Assembly: GCA_023424215.1 (NCBI GenBank)
Contig: JAFAEC010000179.1
Coordinates: forward strand, 1 to 38,703
From: Pseudomonadota bacterium
GTDB lineage: Bacteria > Pseudomonadota > Alphaproteobacteria > Caulobacterales > Caulobacteraceae
Length of the DNA stretch: 38,703 nt
Direction: 5' to 3'
Position 1 is the stretch's first letter. Every line of letters begins with the position of its first letter. This document shows positions 1 through 5,969 of this stretch, one piece after another. A model generated the notes under the pieces. That model was not told the origin of the DNA, ran no database searches, and saw only the letters and a list, made by a program, of their open reading frames with translations. The position numbers were made by a program, and so were the translations under genes.

Positions 1-44
1 CCCGCCGCGGGGCCGGGGGGGGGGGGCCCCCCCCCCCCCCCCCC
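1..44. other. Low-complexity G/C homopolymer at contig edge
   Basis: The first 44 bases are almost entirely runs of G (12) and C (18). Recognisable M1 peptidase coding sequence resumes at about position 45. The right end of the window is similar (a 12-G run). Such runs at both ends suggest assembly edge artefacts or a breakpoint at GC-rich hairpins, so these bases should not be trusted as genomic sequence. Confidence 0.7.
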
Positions 45-1688
45 GCCGGTCATCGCGAGCATCGTCCGCCGGCCATCGACCTCGACCTCGAGGGGCATCG
101 GAAACGGTTGCCCGTCGCCGGCGATCCATTCCAGCCGTAGCACCTCCCCGTCACGCGTCTGGCGCAGGGCGGGCAGGGCGGCGTTATAGAGATAGCCGCG
201 GAAGAACCAGTCGAGGTCGCGTCCCGCTTCCTCCTCGAGGATGGAGAGGAACTCGCCGGTGGTGGCGTTTCGGGTGGTGAAGTTGCCCGGACGTGGATCC
301 GTACGGCCGTAGACCAGCCGGGTCACCGAGCGGAAGAAGACCTCGTCGCCGACCAGCCGGCGCAGGCTGTGTGCGATCAGCGAGCCCTTGTTGTACAGGT
401 CCAGCCCCGGCCCGCGGTCCTGTTCATAGACCTCGTCCTCTGAACGATCCTCGCCCGACACGACGGGAAAGAGGTTGAGCAGCTGGTTGCGCTGTTCCAG
501 CAGCTCCGCCTCCATGTAGCGGTCGCCGTGCAGCCAGCGCAGGTAGAGTGGCTGCATGTAGCTGCCCAGGCCCTCGTGCAGCCACATGTCGTCGGCGTTG
601 CGGTTGGTCATCTGGTTGCCGAACCACTCGTGCGCTAGCTCGTGGTGCAGCAGCCAGTCGTAGCCCTTGCCGTCCAGCTTGTACTCGTTGCCGTAGGCGT
701 TGATCGTCTGGTGCTCCATGCCCAGGTGCGGGGTCTCGACCACGCCCATCTTCTCATCGCCGAAGGGGAAGGGGCCGACGGTCGCTTCGTAGAAGTCCAT
801 CATCGGCGCGAACTGGTCGAACAGGGCCTGCACCTTCGCGGGGTCGTCGGTGCGCAGATGCCAGTAGGACAGCGGGACCACGTTGCCAAAGCGGCTGCGG
901 TAGTCGGCGCGCTTCTCCTCGTACGGGCCGACGTTGAGGGCGATGGCGTAGGTGTTGGGGTTGGCGGCCGACCAGTTCCATGTGGTCCAGCCGTCGCCAT
1001 GGTCCTCCGTGCCGAGGAAGCGGCCGTTCGACGGCGCGGCGAGATCCGAGGGCACGGTGATGTGCAGGTCGACCCGGCCGGGTTCCGCCAGCGGGTGATC
1101 GATGCACGGCCAGAACAGGTCGCAGCCCTCGGGCTGGACCGCGGTGGCGATCCACGGCTGGCCGTCGACCGTGGTGGCCCAGACGAAGCCGCCGTCCCAC
1201 GGCGCGTTCGGCGCCACGCGGGGCTGGCCGGCGTAGGCGATGCGCACCTGCACCGCCTCCCCCGCGGCCAGGGTGCGGGGCAGGGGAATGGTCATCCGCC
1301 CTTCCGGGTTGCTCCAGCCGCTCGCCTCCACGCCGTCCACCTGCACAGAGGAGATGTCCAGCAGGGTGTCCAGCTCGACCACCACCGCCGCCAGCGGCGC
1401 CGTCGCGGTGAAGTCCAGCACCGCCATGGCGTCGATCGCCCGATCATCCGGAATGACCCGGATCGACAGGTCGGCCTTGTCGAAGCGCATGGCCAGCTGT
1501 TCGGGCGTGCGCGGCTGGTCGGTGCCGAGGGTGAAGGCGGTGGATTCGCGAACCGGGACCGGCGTGGCCTGCGGCTCCGGCCGGACGTCAGGCACGACGT
1601 CCGGGGCGGGGGCCGGCGCCGTGGCGCAGGCGGCGAGCGCGAGGAGCGAGGCGCCGAGAAGGGCGGCGCGGCGGATGGTTATGGACAC
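1..1688 (-). CDS. M1 family metallopeptidase (aminopeptidase N-like) lipoprotein, C-terminus cut off
   Basis: Zinc metallopeptidase expected to trim peptides N-terminally in the cell envelope. I place the start at a GTG (1688-1686) behind a GGGGAG ribosome site. The N-terminus is a short signal ending in a lipobox (LAAC, then a Pro/Ala-rich linker), which suggests a lipoprotein. The exopeptidase-type motif reads GMEHQT, and the zinc site HELAHEW begins at residue 349. The third ligand, in LHEG at residue 372, has the exact 18-residue spacing of HExxH-x18-E. The frame stays open to the window edge, so about 548 codons are visible and the C-terminus is missing; the last reliable codons (about 45-100) read like the terminal domain of such enzymes. 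No operon partner is visible, because rpmB upstream ends in its own terminator. Confidence 0.85.
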   Translation of the reverse strand, partial: MSITIRRAALLGASLLALAACATAPAPAPDVVPDVRPEPQATPVPVRESTAFTLGTDQPRTPEQLAMRFDKADLSIRVIPDDRAIDAMAVLDFTATAPLAAVVVELDTLLDISSVQVDGVEASGWSNPEGRMTIPLPRTLAAGEAVQVRIAYAGQPRVAPNAPWDGGFVWATTVDGQPWIATAVQPEGCDLFWPCIDHPLAEPGRVDLHITVPSDLAAPSNGRFLGTEDHGDGWTTWNWSAANPNTYAIALNVGPYEEKRADYRSRFGNVVPLSYWHLRTDDPAKVQALFDQFAPMMDFYEATVGPFPFGDEKMGVVETPHLGMEHQTINAYGNEYKLDGKGYDWLLHHELAHEWFGNQMTNRNADDMWLHEGLGSYMQPLYLRWLHGDRYMEAELLEQRNQLLNLFPVVSGEDRSEDEVYEQDRGPGLDLYNKGSLIAHSLRRLVGDEVFFRSVTRLVYGRTDPRPGNFTTRNATTGEFLSILEEEAGRDLDWFFRGYLYNAALPALRQTRDGEVLRLEWIAGDGQPFPMPLEVEVDGRRTMLAMTGGGGGGGPPPPGPAA

Positions 1689-1748
1689 GGACGGCTCCCC
1701 GGACGAACAGGGCGCCAGACTGGCGGGACCGTCTGTGACGCGCAAACG

Positions 1749-1775
1749 AAAAGGGCCGGCGCTTCCGCCGGCCCC
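1749..1775 (-). terminator. Rho-independent terminator of rpmB
   Basis: Perfect 8-bp stem GGGCCGGC/GCCGGCCC (1753-1760 with 1767-1774) and a 6-nt loop. Read on the minus strand it is followed by TTTTCGTTT. It lies 26 nt past the rpmB stop codon and insulates the M1 peptidase gene. Confidence 0.85.
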
Positions 1776-1800
1776 TGTCGGGACTTCGATGTCGCGGCGA

Positions 1801-2097
1801 TCAGGCCGCGGCTTGCTCGGCCAGCTTGGCCTTCACCTGGCGCTTGATGCGCTGGGCGGCGGGCGACAGCTGCTCGTCGCGGGCCTTGACGATAAAGGCG
1901 TCCAGGCCGCCCTTGTAGTCGAGGGTGCGCAGGGCGGCGTTGGAGATGCGCAGCGAGAAGGTCTGGCCGAGCGCGTCCGAGGTCACCTTGACCGCCTTCA
2001 GCGACGGCAGGAAGCGGCGCTTGGTCTTGATGTTCGAGTGGCTCACGCTGTGGCCGACCATCGGGCCGATACCGGTGAGTTCGCAACGACGCGACAT
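1801..2097 (-). CDS. rpmB: 50S ribosomal protein L28
   Basis: 98-aa basic protein with the typical L28 start MSRRCELTG, the segment SHSNIKTKRRFLPSL, and the C-terminal half with RISNAALRTLDYKGG, as in alphaproteobacterial L28. It is a structural component of the large ribosomal subunit. It is monocistronic here: its own sigma-70-type promoter lies about 90-115 nt upstream, AAGGA precedes the ATG, and a strong terminator follows. The C-terminus (KLAEQAAA) is a slightly long tail common in this class. The assignment is secure from sequence. Confidence 0.97.
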   Translation of the reverse strand: MSRRCELTGIGPMVGHSVSHSNIKTKRRFLPSLKAVKVTSDALGQTFSLRISNAALRTLDYKGGLDAFIVKARDEQLSPAAQRIKRQVKAKLAEQAAA

Positions 2098-2150
2098 CTG
2101 ACTATCCTTCGGGCGCTGGCCGCGCAGACGGCGGACGCATGAAACAGGTG

Positions 2151-2173
2151 CGCGCGGGAGGTCGTCCCGCGCG
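2151..2173 (-). other. Perfect hairpin in the rpmB 5' leader
   Basis: CGCGCGGGA (2151-2159) and its complement TCCCGCGCG (2165-2173) form a 9-bp stem with a 5-nt loop. From the -10 position the transcript should begin near 2175, so the hairpin would cap the rpmB mRNA almost at its 5' end. A role in mRNA stability or L28 feedback is inference only. Confidence 0.5.
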
Positions 2174-2182
2174 AGAGGGGGG

Positions 2183-2212
2183 CGTATAGAGGAGGAGTCC
2201 CCGCCGCGTCAA
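2183..2212 (-). promoter_or_regulatory. Housekeeping (sigma-70 type) promoter of rpmB
   Basis: On the minus strand TTGACG (2212-2207) is followed after 18 nt by TATACG (2188-2183). The -35 TTGACGC and the -10 context TCTATACG fit the Caulobacter housekeeping consensus (TTGACGS / GCTANAWC) well. A leader of about 80 nt with the hairpin at 2151-2173 follows. Confidence 0.75.
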
Positions 2213-2225
2213 GGCGGGCCGGGGC

Positions 2226-2250
2226 GGAACAGGGCCGTTCAGCCGCCGTT
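2226..2250 (+). promoter_or_regulatory. Candidate EcfG (general stress sigma) promoter for the DUF3617-like gene
   Basis: GGAAC (2226-2230), 16 nt, then CGTT (2247-2250): the alphaproteobacterial EcfG/sigma-T consensus (GGAAC-N16/17-CGTT). It points at the gene starting at 2309, leaving a leader of about 50 nt. It is back to back with the rpmB promoter. The match is exact but short, so it needs expression data. Confidence 0.5.
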
Positions 2251-2308
2251 CAAGCGCCATCTTCTATCGGCCTTGTGCATGAAGCGCATCGTCACTCCCG
2301 GGATTCCC

Positions 2309-2770
2309 ATGAAGACCAGCCTGATCCGCACCGCCGTCGTCGCCGCGCCCGTCGTGGCCGCCGGCCTACTGATGTCCGCCCCGTCGGCCGCCACGCCGCC
2401 GCAGGCCGCCGCTGGCCAGCCCCAGCCGGGCTACTGGGAGTACACCACCAGCGTGCTGGGCGTGCGGGACACCGAGCAGAAGTGCGTCCGCCCCAGCGAG
2501 ATCAATCGCTTCTTCGGCGGGCTGTCGACCCGCCGCTGGCGCTGCACCTATCCGGTGCGTGAGGTCGGCGACGGCAATGCGCGCTTCGAGGGCAGTTGCG
2601 AAGACCGCAAGGGCCGCCGGGTCAACGTGCGGCTGAACGGGCCGTACGCGACCGAGAACTTCCGGTTCACCGGCGGGGCCCAGCTGGCGCGCGGCACGCC
2701 CTATATCCCGGCCAGCATCACGGCCCGGCGCATCAGCGCGCAGTGCCCGGCCAACGCCGAATACTTCTGA
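2309..2770 (+). CDS. Secreted DUF3617-like protein
   Basis: 153-aa protein with an N-terminal signal peptide (MKTSLIRTAVVAAPVVAAG..., cleavage likely after the SAPSAA region). The mature part begins PGYWEYTTSVLG. Its cysteines (KCVRP, WRCTYP, GSCEDR, AQCPAN) and the PGxWE start resemble DUF3617 proteins, periplasmic proteins of unknown function. I chose the third in-frame ATG (2309) because it begins directly with the signal peptide and has GGGA upstream; ATGs at 2273 and 2279 would add a short tail. It converges with the next gene with one base between stop codons. A possible stress promoter precedes it. Confidence 0.7.
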   Translation: MKTSLIRTAVVAAPVVAAGLLMSAPSAATPPQAAAGQPQPGYWEYTTSVLGVRDTEQKCVRPSEINRFFGGLSTRRWRCTYPVREVGDGNARFEGSCEDRKGRRVNVRLNGPYATENFRFTGGAQLARGTPYIPASITARRISAQCPANAEYF

Positions 2771-2771
2771 T

Positions 2772-3140
2772 TCAGACCGGGGCGACGGCCGCCACGGCGT
2801 AGGTGTGCTGCTCGCCGTCGGTCAGGGTCAGGCTGACGTATTCGCCGGCCACGAAGCGCTCGTCGCCGAAGCGGAATCCGACGGCGTCGTCCGCCTCGCC
2901 GGGCTCCAGGTCGATCGTCCAGCGGTCGCCCGGCCCGTGGCGCAGGCGGCCCTTGGCCTCGGTCGTCCCGTCGACGAAACGGCGGGCGTAGCAGCGCTCC
3001 GGATTCTCCCGGCATCCGGCGGGGTCGAGCCGTCCTTCACCGTCCAGCGGCGCCACCAGATCGTAGCCCTCGGTAGGATCTCCGGCCGGCCGGCCGGGCT
3101 CGCGCGCCAACTCCAGACGGATATGGTAGAAATCGGCCAT
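2772..3140 (-). CDS. Conserved hypothetical protein (MADFYHIRLE type)
   Basis: 122-aa soluble acidic protein without signal peptide or membrane segment. It starts MADFYHIRLELAR, has a middle part with paired cysteines (AGCRENPERC), and ends with FRFGDERFVAGEYVSLTLTDGEQHTYAV, which looks like a small beta-rich fold. I recall similar proteins in other Caulobacterales, but no function is known to me. The start at 3140 is supported by GGAGACGTCA just upstream; a longer frame to 3200 has no ribosome site. Confidence 0.7.
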   Translation of the reverse strand: MADFYHIRLELAREPGRPAGDPTEGYDLVAPLDGEGRLDPAGCRENPERCYARRFVDGTTEAKGRLRHGPGDRWTIDLEPGEADDAVGFRFGDERFVAGEYVSLTLTDGEQHTYAVAAVAPV

Positions 3141-3244
3141 TGACGTCTCCTGTGCTCGCCACCTCGGCGGAGCGAGGGGGTAACGCCTTTGGACGACCAA
3201 CAGACGCCCGGTGCAATACCGGGATTTCCCGGAGGGGTTTGGGG

Positions 3245-3622
3245 ATGAGACTGAAGACGCCTGCGGCGATGGCCGCCGCGCTCACGCTGGCGGGCTGCGC
3301 CGCCAACGGCGCCGACCCCGCGGGGGCCGCCGTCGCGCCTCCCGCGACCCTGACCGGATCGGTCGATCGAGGGGCCGTGCTCGTCCGTCTGAGGTGCGCC
3401 GGCTGCCATGCCGTGGAGCGCAGCGGCGACAGCCCGATGGCCGCCGCGCCGCCGTTCCGCGACATGGGCGTGCTCTATCCGGTGGCGGACCTGCAGGAGG
3501 CGTTCGCGGAGGGGCTGGTGACCGCGCACCCGGCGATGCCGGCCTTCCAGTTCGAGCCGCAGGAGATCGCCGACGTCATCGCCTACCTGGAGCATGTCTC
3601 GGGCACCGGGACCGGCCACTGA
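3245..3622 (+). CDS. Small mono-heme cytochrome c lipoprotein
   Basis: 125 aa. The export signal ends in a lipobox (LAGC, Cys18), then a Pro/Ala linker. The heme attachment site is CAGCH (residues 51-55) and the likely distal Met ligand is in HPAMPAF (Met98). This is the class I small cytochrome c plan, tethered to the envelope as an electron carrier. Start ATG 3245 is set by GGAGGGG nine bases upstream. No oxidase or dehydrogenase lies beside it, so the partner is unknown. A terminator follows 8 nt after the stop. Confidence 0.85.
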   Translation: MRLKTPAAMAAALTLAGCAANGADPAGAAVAPPATLTGSVDRGAVLVRLRCAGCHAVERSGDSPMAAAPPFRDMGVLYPVADLQEAFAEGLVTAHPAMPAFQFEPQEIADVIAYLEHVSGTGTGH

Positions 3623-3630
3623 ACAGAAAA

Positions 3631-3654
3631 GGGCCCGGGATCGCTCCCGGGCCC
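3631..3654. terminator. Bidirectional terminator between cytochrome c gene and carD
   Basis: Perfect 10-bp stem GGGCCCGGGA/TCCCGGGCCC with a 4-nt TCGC loop. Read from carD (minus) it is followed by TTTTCTGTTC; read from the cytochrome gene (plus) it is followed by TTCCTGTA. It serves both convergent genes, more convincingly carD. Confidence 0.85.
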
Positions 3655-3680
3655 TTCCTGTATGCGGCGATGTCGCCCGA

Positions 3681-4223
3681 TCAGGCGGCTTCGGCTTCCT
3701 CGGCGGCGGCGACCACGGCCTTCTTCGCGCTGAGCGACTTGCCCAGCAGTTCGACGGCGGCGTCCTTGTCGATCTTGTTCGCTGCGGCGACCTCGCGGGC
3801 CATGCGGTCCAGCGCCGATTCATACAGCTGGCGTTCCGAGTAGGACTGCTCCGGCTGGCTCTCGGCGCGGTGCAGGTCGCGGACCACCTCGGCGATCGAG
3901 ATCAGGTCGCCCGAGTTGATCTTGGCCTCGTACTCCTGCGCGCGACGCGACCACATGGTGCGCTTGATGCGGGCGCGGCCCTTCAGGGTGGTCAGCGCCT
4001 TGGTGACGACGTCGTCGGCGGCCAGCGAGCGCAGGCCGGCGGTCTTGGCCTTCTTGGTCGGCACGCGCAGCGTCATCTTTTCGTGGTCGAAGGTCACGAC
4101 GTAGACCTCCAGCGACATCCCGGCCACTTCCTGGGTCTCAATCGCCGCCACCTTGCCGACGCCGTGCGCCGGATAGACGACCGCGTCGCCAACCTTGAAT
4201 TCCAGACCGGTCTTGCTCGTCAT
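3681..4223 (-). CDS. cdnL: CarD/CdnL family RNA-polymerase-binding regulator
   Basis: 180 aa. The N-terminal Tudor-like RNA polymerase interaction domain reads FKVGDAVVYPAHGVGKV at residues 9-25. The helical C-terminal part contains MWSRRAQEYEAKINSGD, with the Trp that contacts the upstream edge of the promoter bubble in this family. An Ala/Glu-rich tail ends the protein. In Caulobacter the homologue CdnL stabilises open complexes at rRNA and biosynthetic promoters. The ribosome site AAAGGA precedes ATG 4223. It sits downstream of fdxA with a 329-nt gap, long enough for its own promoter. Confidence 0.95.
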   Translation of the reverse strand: MTSKTGLEFKVGDAVVYPAHGVGKVAAIETQEVAGMSLEVYVVTFDHEKMTLRVPTKKAKTAGLRSLAADDVVTKALTTLKGRARIKRTMWSRRAQEYEAKINSGDLISIAEVVRDLHRAESQPEQSYSERQLYESALDRMAREVAAANKIDKDAAVELLGKSLSAKKAVVAAAEEAEAA

Positions 4224-4552
4224 GTCATTCCTTTCCCGGCGCAGCGGGGAAGGGCGAGGCGAAGGCGCAAGTGCGACGGGGGCGCGGCCGGCGGAGCAAG
4301 GTCCGTCGGAGATGTCCTCAAGTCGTCAGTTGCGGAAACGGATCACCCAACCTCTGGCCGATCCCGTCTGCGTGGACGGGATTCTGTCGCAAACGCGGGC
4401 GGCGCGAGGTTTTCGCAGACCGCCCGACCCAATGACAGGAACCTATCACAAATCTGCGGAATTTCAAAACGTCCACAGCGTCAGCGTACGGAAGGCTGGA
4501 AATCCTCTCCGGCCTGCGACAGGGCGTCGCGACTCGCCCGTACCTGTGGTTG
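4224..4552. other. Intergenic region between fdxA and carD
   Basis: 329 nt without a convincing gene; short open frames here have no ribosome site or family resemblance. The fdxA-proximal part (about 4430-4500) is locally AT-richer and holds a weak promoter candidate for carD. The carD-proximal part is GC-rich leader sequence ending in the carD ribosome site. Confidence 0.6.
4443..4467 (-). promoter_or_regulatory. Weak promoter candidate for carD
   Basis: On the minus strand TTGAAA (4467-4462), 13 nt, TGATAG (4448-4443) in a locally AT-rich stretch. The spacer is short for a classic sigma-70 promoter but within the range of Caulobacter-type sites. The leader would be about 210 nt. Confidence 0.3.
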
Positions 4553-4894
4553 TCAGGAGCCCTTGCCCGGCTTCGGCGAGAAGTATTTCTCGAACTTGCC
4601 GGTCTCGCGCTCGTACTGCTCCCGGTCGGCCGGGGGCGTGCCCTTCACCGTGATGTTGGGCCAGACCTTGGCGTACTCGGCGTTGACCTGAAGCCACTTG
4701 CCGTCGGGCTCGTCCTCGGTGTCCGGCTTGATGGCGTCGACAGGGCATTCCGGCTCGCAGACGCCGCAGTCGATGCACTCGTCCGGGGCGATGACCAGGA
4801 AGTTCTCGCCCTCGTAGAAGCAGTCGACGGGGCAGACCTCGACGCAGTCCATGAACTTACATTTCACGCAGGCGTCGGTGACGATGTAGGTCAT
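4553..4894 (-). CDS. fdxA: Seven-iron ferredoxin FdxA
   Basis: 113 aa, cytosolic electron carrier. The N-terminal cluster region has Cys9, Cys12, Cys17, Cys21 and Cys25; the second motif CIDCGVCEPECP starts at Cys40. Together they bind one [3Fe-4S] and one [4Fe-4S] cluster, as in FdxA of Caulobacter and Azotobacter ferredoxin I. The C-terminal extension (WPNITVKGTPPADREQYE... KYFSPKPGKGS) is typical. The fdxA/carD neighbourhood recurs in alphaproteobacteria. No good Shine-Dalgarno is visible before ATG 4894. Confidence 0.95.
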   Translation of the reverse strand: MTYIVTDACVKCKFMDCVEVCPVDCFYEGENFLVIAPDECIDCGVCEPECPVDAIKPDTEDEPDGKWLQVNAEYAKVWPNITVKGTPPADREQYERETGKFEKYFSPKPGKGS

Positions 4895-4933
4895 TGGGGG
4901 CGAGGATCACGCGGAGGCGGGGAGACGCGGGGG

Positions 4934-4961
4934 ACATGACCCCCGTCGTTTCAACTGTCAA
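4934..4961 (-). promoter_or_regulatory. Candidate promoter of fdxA
   Basis: TTGACA (4961-4956 on the minus strand), 16 nt, TCATGT (4939-4934). The -35 is perfect and the -10 poor. The leader would be about 35 nt. Confidence 0.4.
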
Positions 4962-4996
4962 CTTCCGGGATCGGCGACCAAATCGCACAGCGCCCC

Positions 4997-5024
4997 TTGC
5001 GTCCCACGCCACGCCGGTTATCTG
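4997..5024 (+). promoter_or_regulatory. Candidate promoter of the yceI gene
   Basis: TTGCGT (4997-5002), 16 nt, TATCTG (5019-5024), about 30 nt before the start codon. It is divergent from the fdxA candidate. Confidence 0.45.
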
Positions 5025-5059
5025 TGCCTGCAGCAGTTGCGAATAACCAGGAGATTTCC

Positions 5060-5680
5060 ATGCGTCCGCTTTCCCGTCTTGTCATCGTCGGGGCTCTCTC
5101 CGTCGGACTTCTGGGCGGCGGGACCGTCGCGGCCCGGCAGGCGCTCACCCGCGTGCCCGCCGAGGTCCAGGCCGGCGCCTACAAGCTCGATCCCGACCAC
5201 GGCAAGATCACCTGGTCGGTCGACCACCTCGGCTTCTCGACCTACGTCGGCCAGTTCGTGAACGTGCAGGCCGACCTGACGCTGGATCCGGCCAATCCGG
5301 CCAACTCACGGCTGACGGCGACGATTCCGCTGACCGACGTGGATTCCAACTCGGATGGCCTCGACGCCCACCTGCAGACCCCGGACTTTTTCGACACCGC
5401 CAACCACCCGGTCGCCACCTTCGTCTCGCGCTCGGTGGCCGTCGACGCCAACGACCCGTCCGAGGCGACCGTGACCGGCGACCTGACCCTGCGCGGCGTC
5501 ACCCGGCCGGTGACCATGGAGGTCGAGTTCAACCAGGCCGGCCAGTCCATGGGCGCCTACAAGGCCGGCTTCGACGGCGAGGCGACGATCAGGCGCTCGG
5601 AGTTCGGCATCGACTTCGCCCTGCCGGCGCTCGGCGACGAGGTGAAGCTGCACATCGAGGGCGAGTTCGTCCGCCAGTAG
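5060..5680 (+). CDS. YceI-family periplasmic lipocalin-like protein
   Basis: 206 aa. The N-terminal signal peptide (MRPLSRLVIVGALSVGLLGG) is followed by the YceI domain: YKLDPDHGKITWSVDHLGFSTYVGQF, then DVDSNSDGLDAHLQTPDFFDTANHP (the LxxxDFFDxxxxP motif), then GDLTLRGVTRPVTMEV. The family folds into a barrel that binds isoprenoid-type lipids; its role is not settled. Start ATG 5060 has AGGAG 7 nt upstream; a longer frame from 4997 lacks such a site. Its stop is 4 nt from the stop of the convergent S4-domain gene. Confidence 0.92.
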   Translation: MRPLSRLVIVGALSVGLLGGGTVAARQALTRVPAEVQAGAYKLDPDHGKITWSVDHLGFSTYVGQFVNVQADLTLDPANPANSRLTATIPLTDVDSNSDGLDAHLQTPDFFDTANHPVATFVSRSVAVDANDPSEATVTGDLTLRGVTRPVTMEVEFNQAGQSMGAYKAGFDGEATIRRSEFGIDFALPALGDEVKLHIEGEFVRQ

Positions 5681-5684
5681 GGCT

Positions 5685-5969
5685 TCAGGCCTCCGGGGCC
5701 CGCGCCTCGTAAAGGGCGCGGGCCTCTGCCGCCGGTCCACGCCGGTCGCCCAGCCCCAACACCTCCAGTTCGACCAGCCGGCCGCCGAGTGCGAACACCA
5801 GGGCGTCGCCGACGTGGACGGTGCGGCTCGGCTTGTCGAGACGGGTCTGCACGCCGTTGTGGGTCAGGCGCACCGCCCCGCGCTCGATCATGGCGGCCGC
5901 CAGCGAGCGGCTCTTCGCGAAGCGGGCGCGCCACAGCCAGACGTCGATGCGGCAGCCGGCCTCGCTCAC
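5685..5969 (-). CDS. S4-domain RNA-binding protein (HslR-like)
   Basis: 94 aa. The S4 domain occupies about residues 7-50 (CRIDVWLWRARFAKSRSLAA..., ending in the RLDKPSRTVHVGDAL turn). This is the architecture of Hsp15/HslR-like proteins that bind rRNA on stalled 50S subunits. The start is the GTG at 5969, whose last two bases form part of the TGA of the upstream helicase gene (GTGA, 4-nt overlap). This argues for translational coupling with the helicase, a partnership seen in other alphaproteobacteria. A longer in-frame reading upstream would lie inside the helicase gene and is not protein-like. Confidence 0.88.
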   Translation of the reverse strand: MSEAGCRIDVWLWRARFAKSRSLAAAMIERGAVRLTHNGVQTRLDKPSRTVHVGDALVFALGGRLVELEVLGLGDRRGPAAEARALYEARAPEA

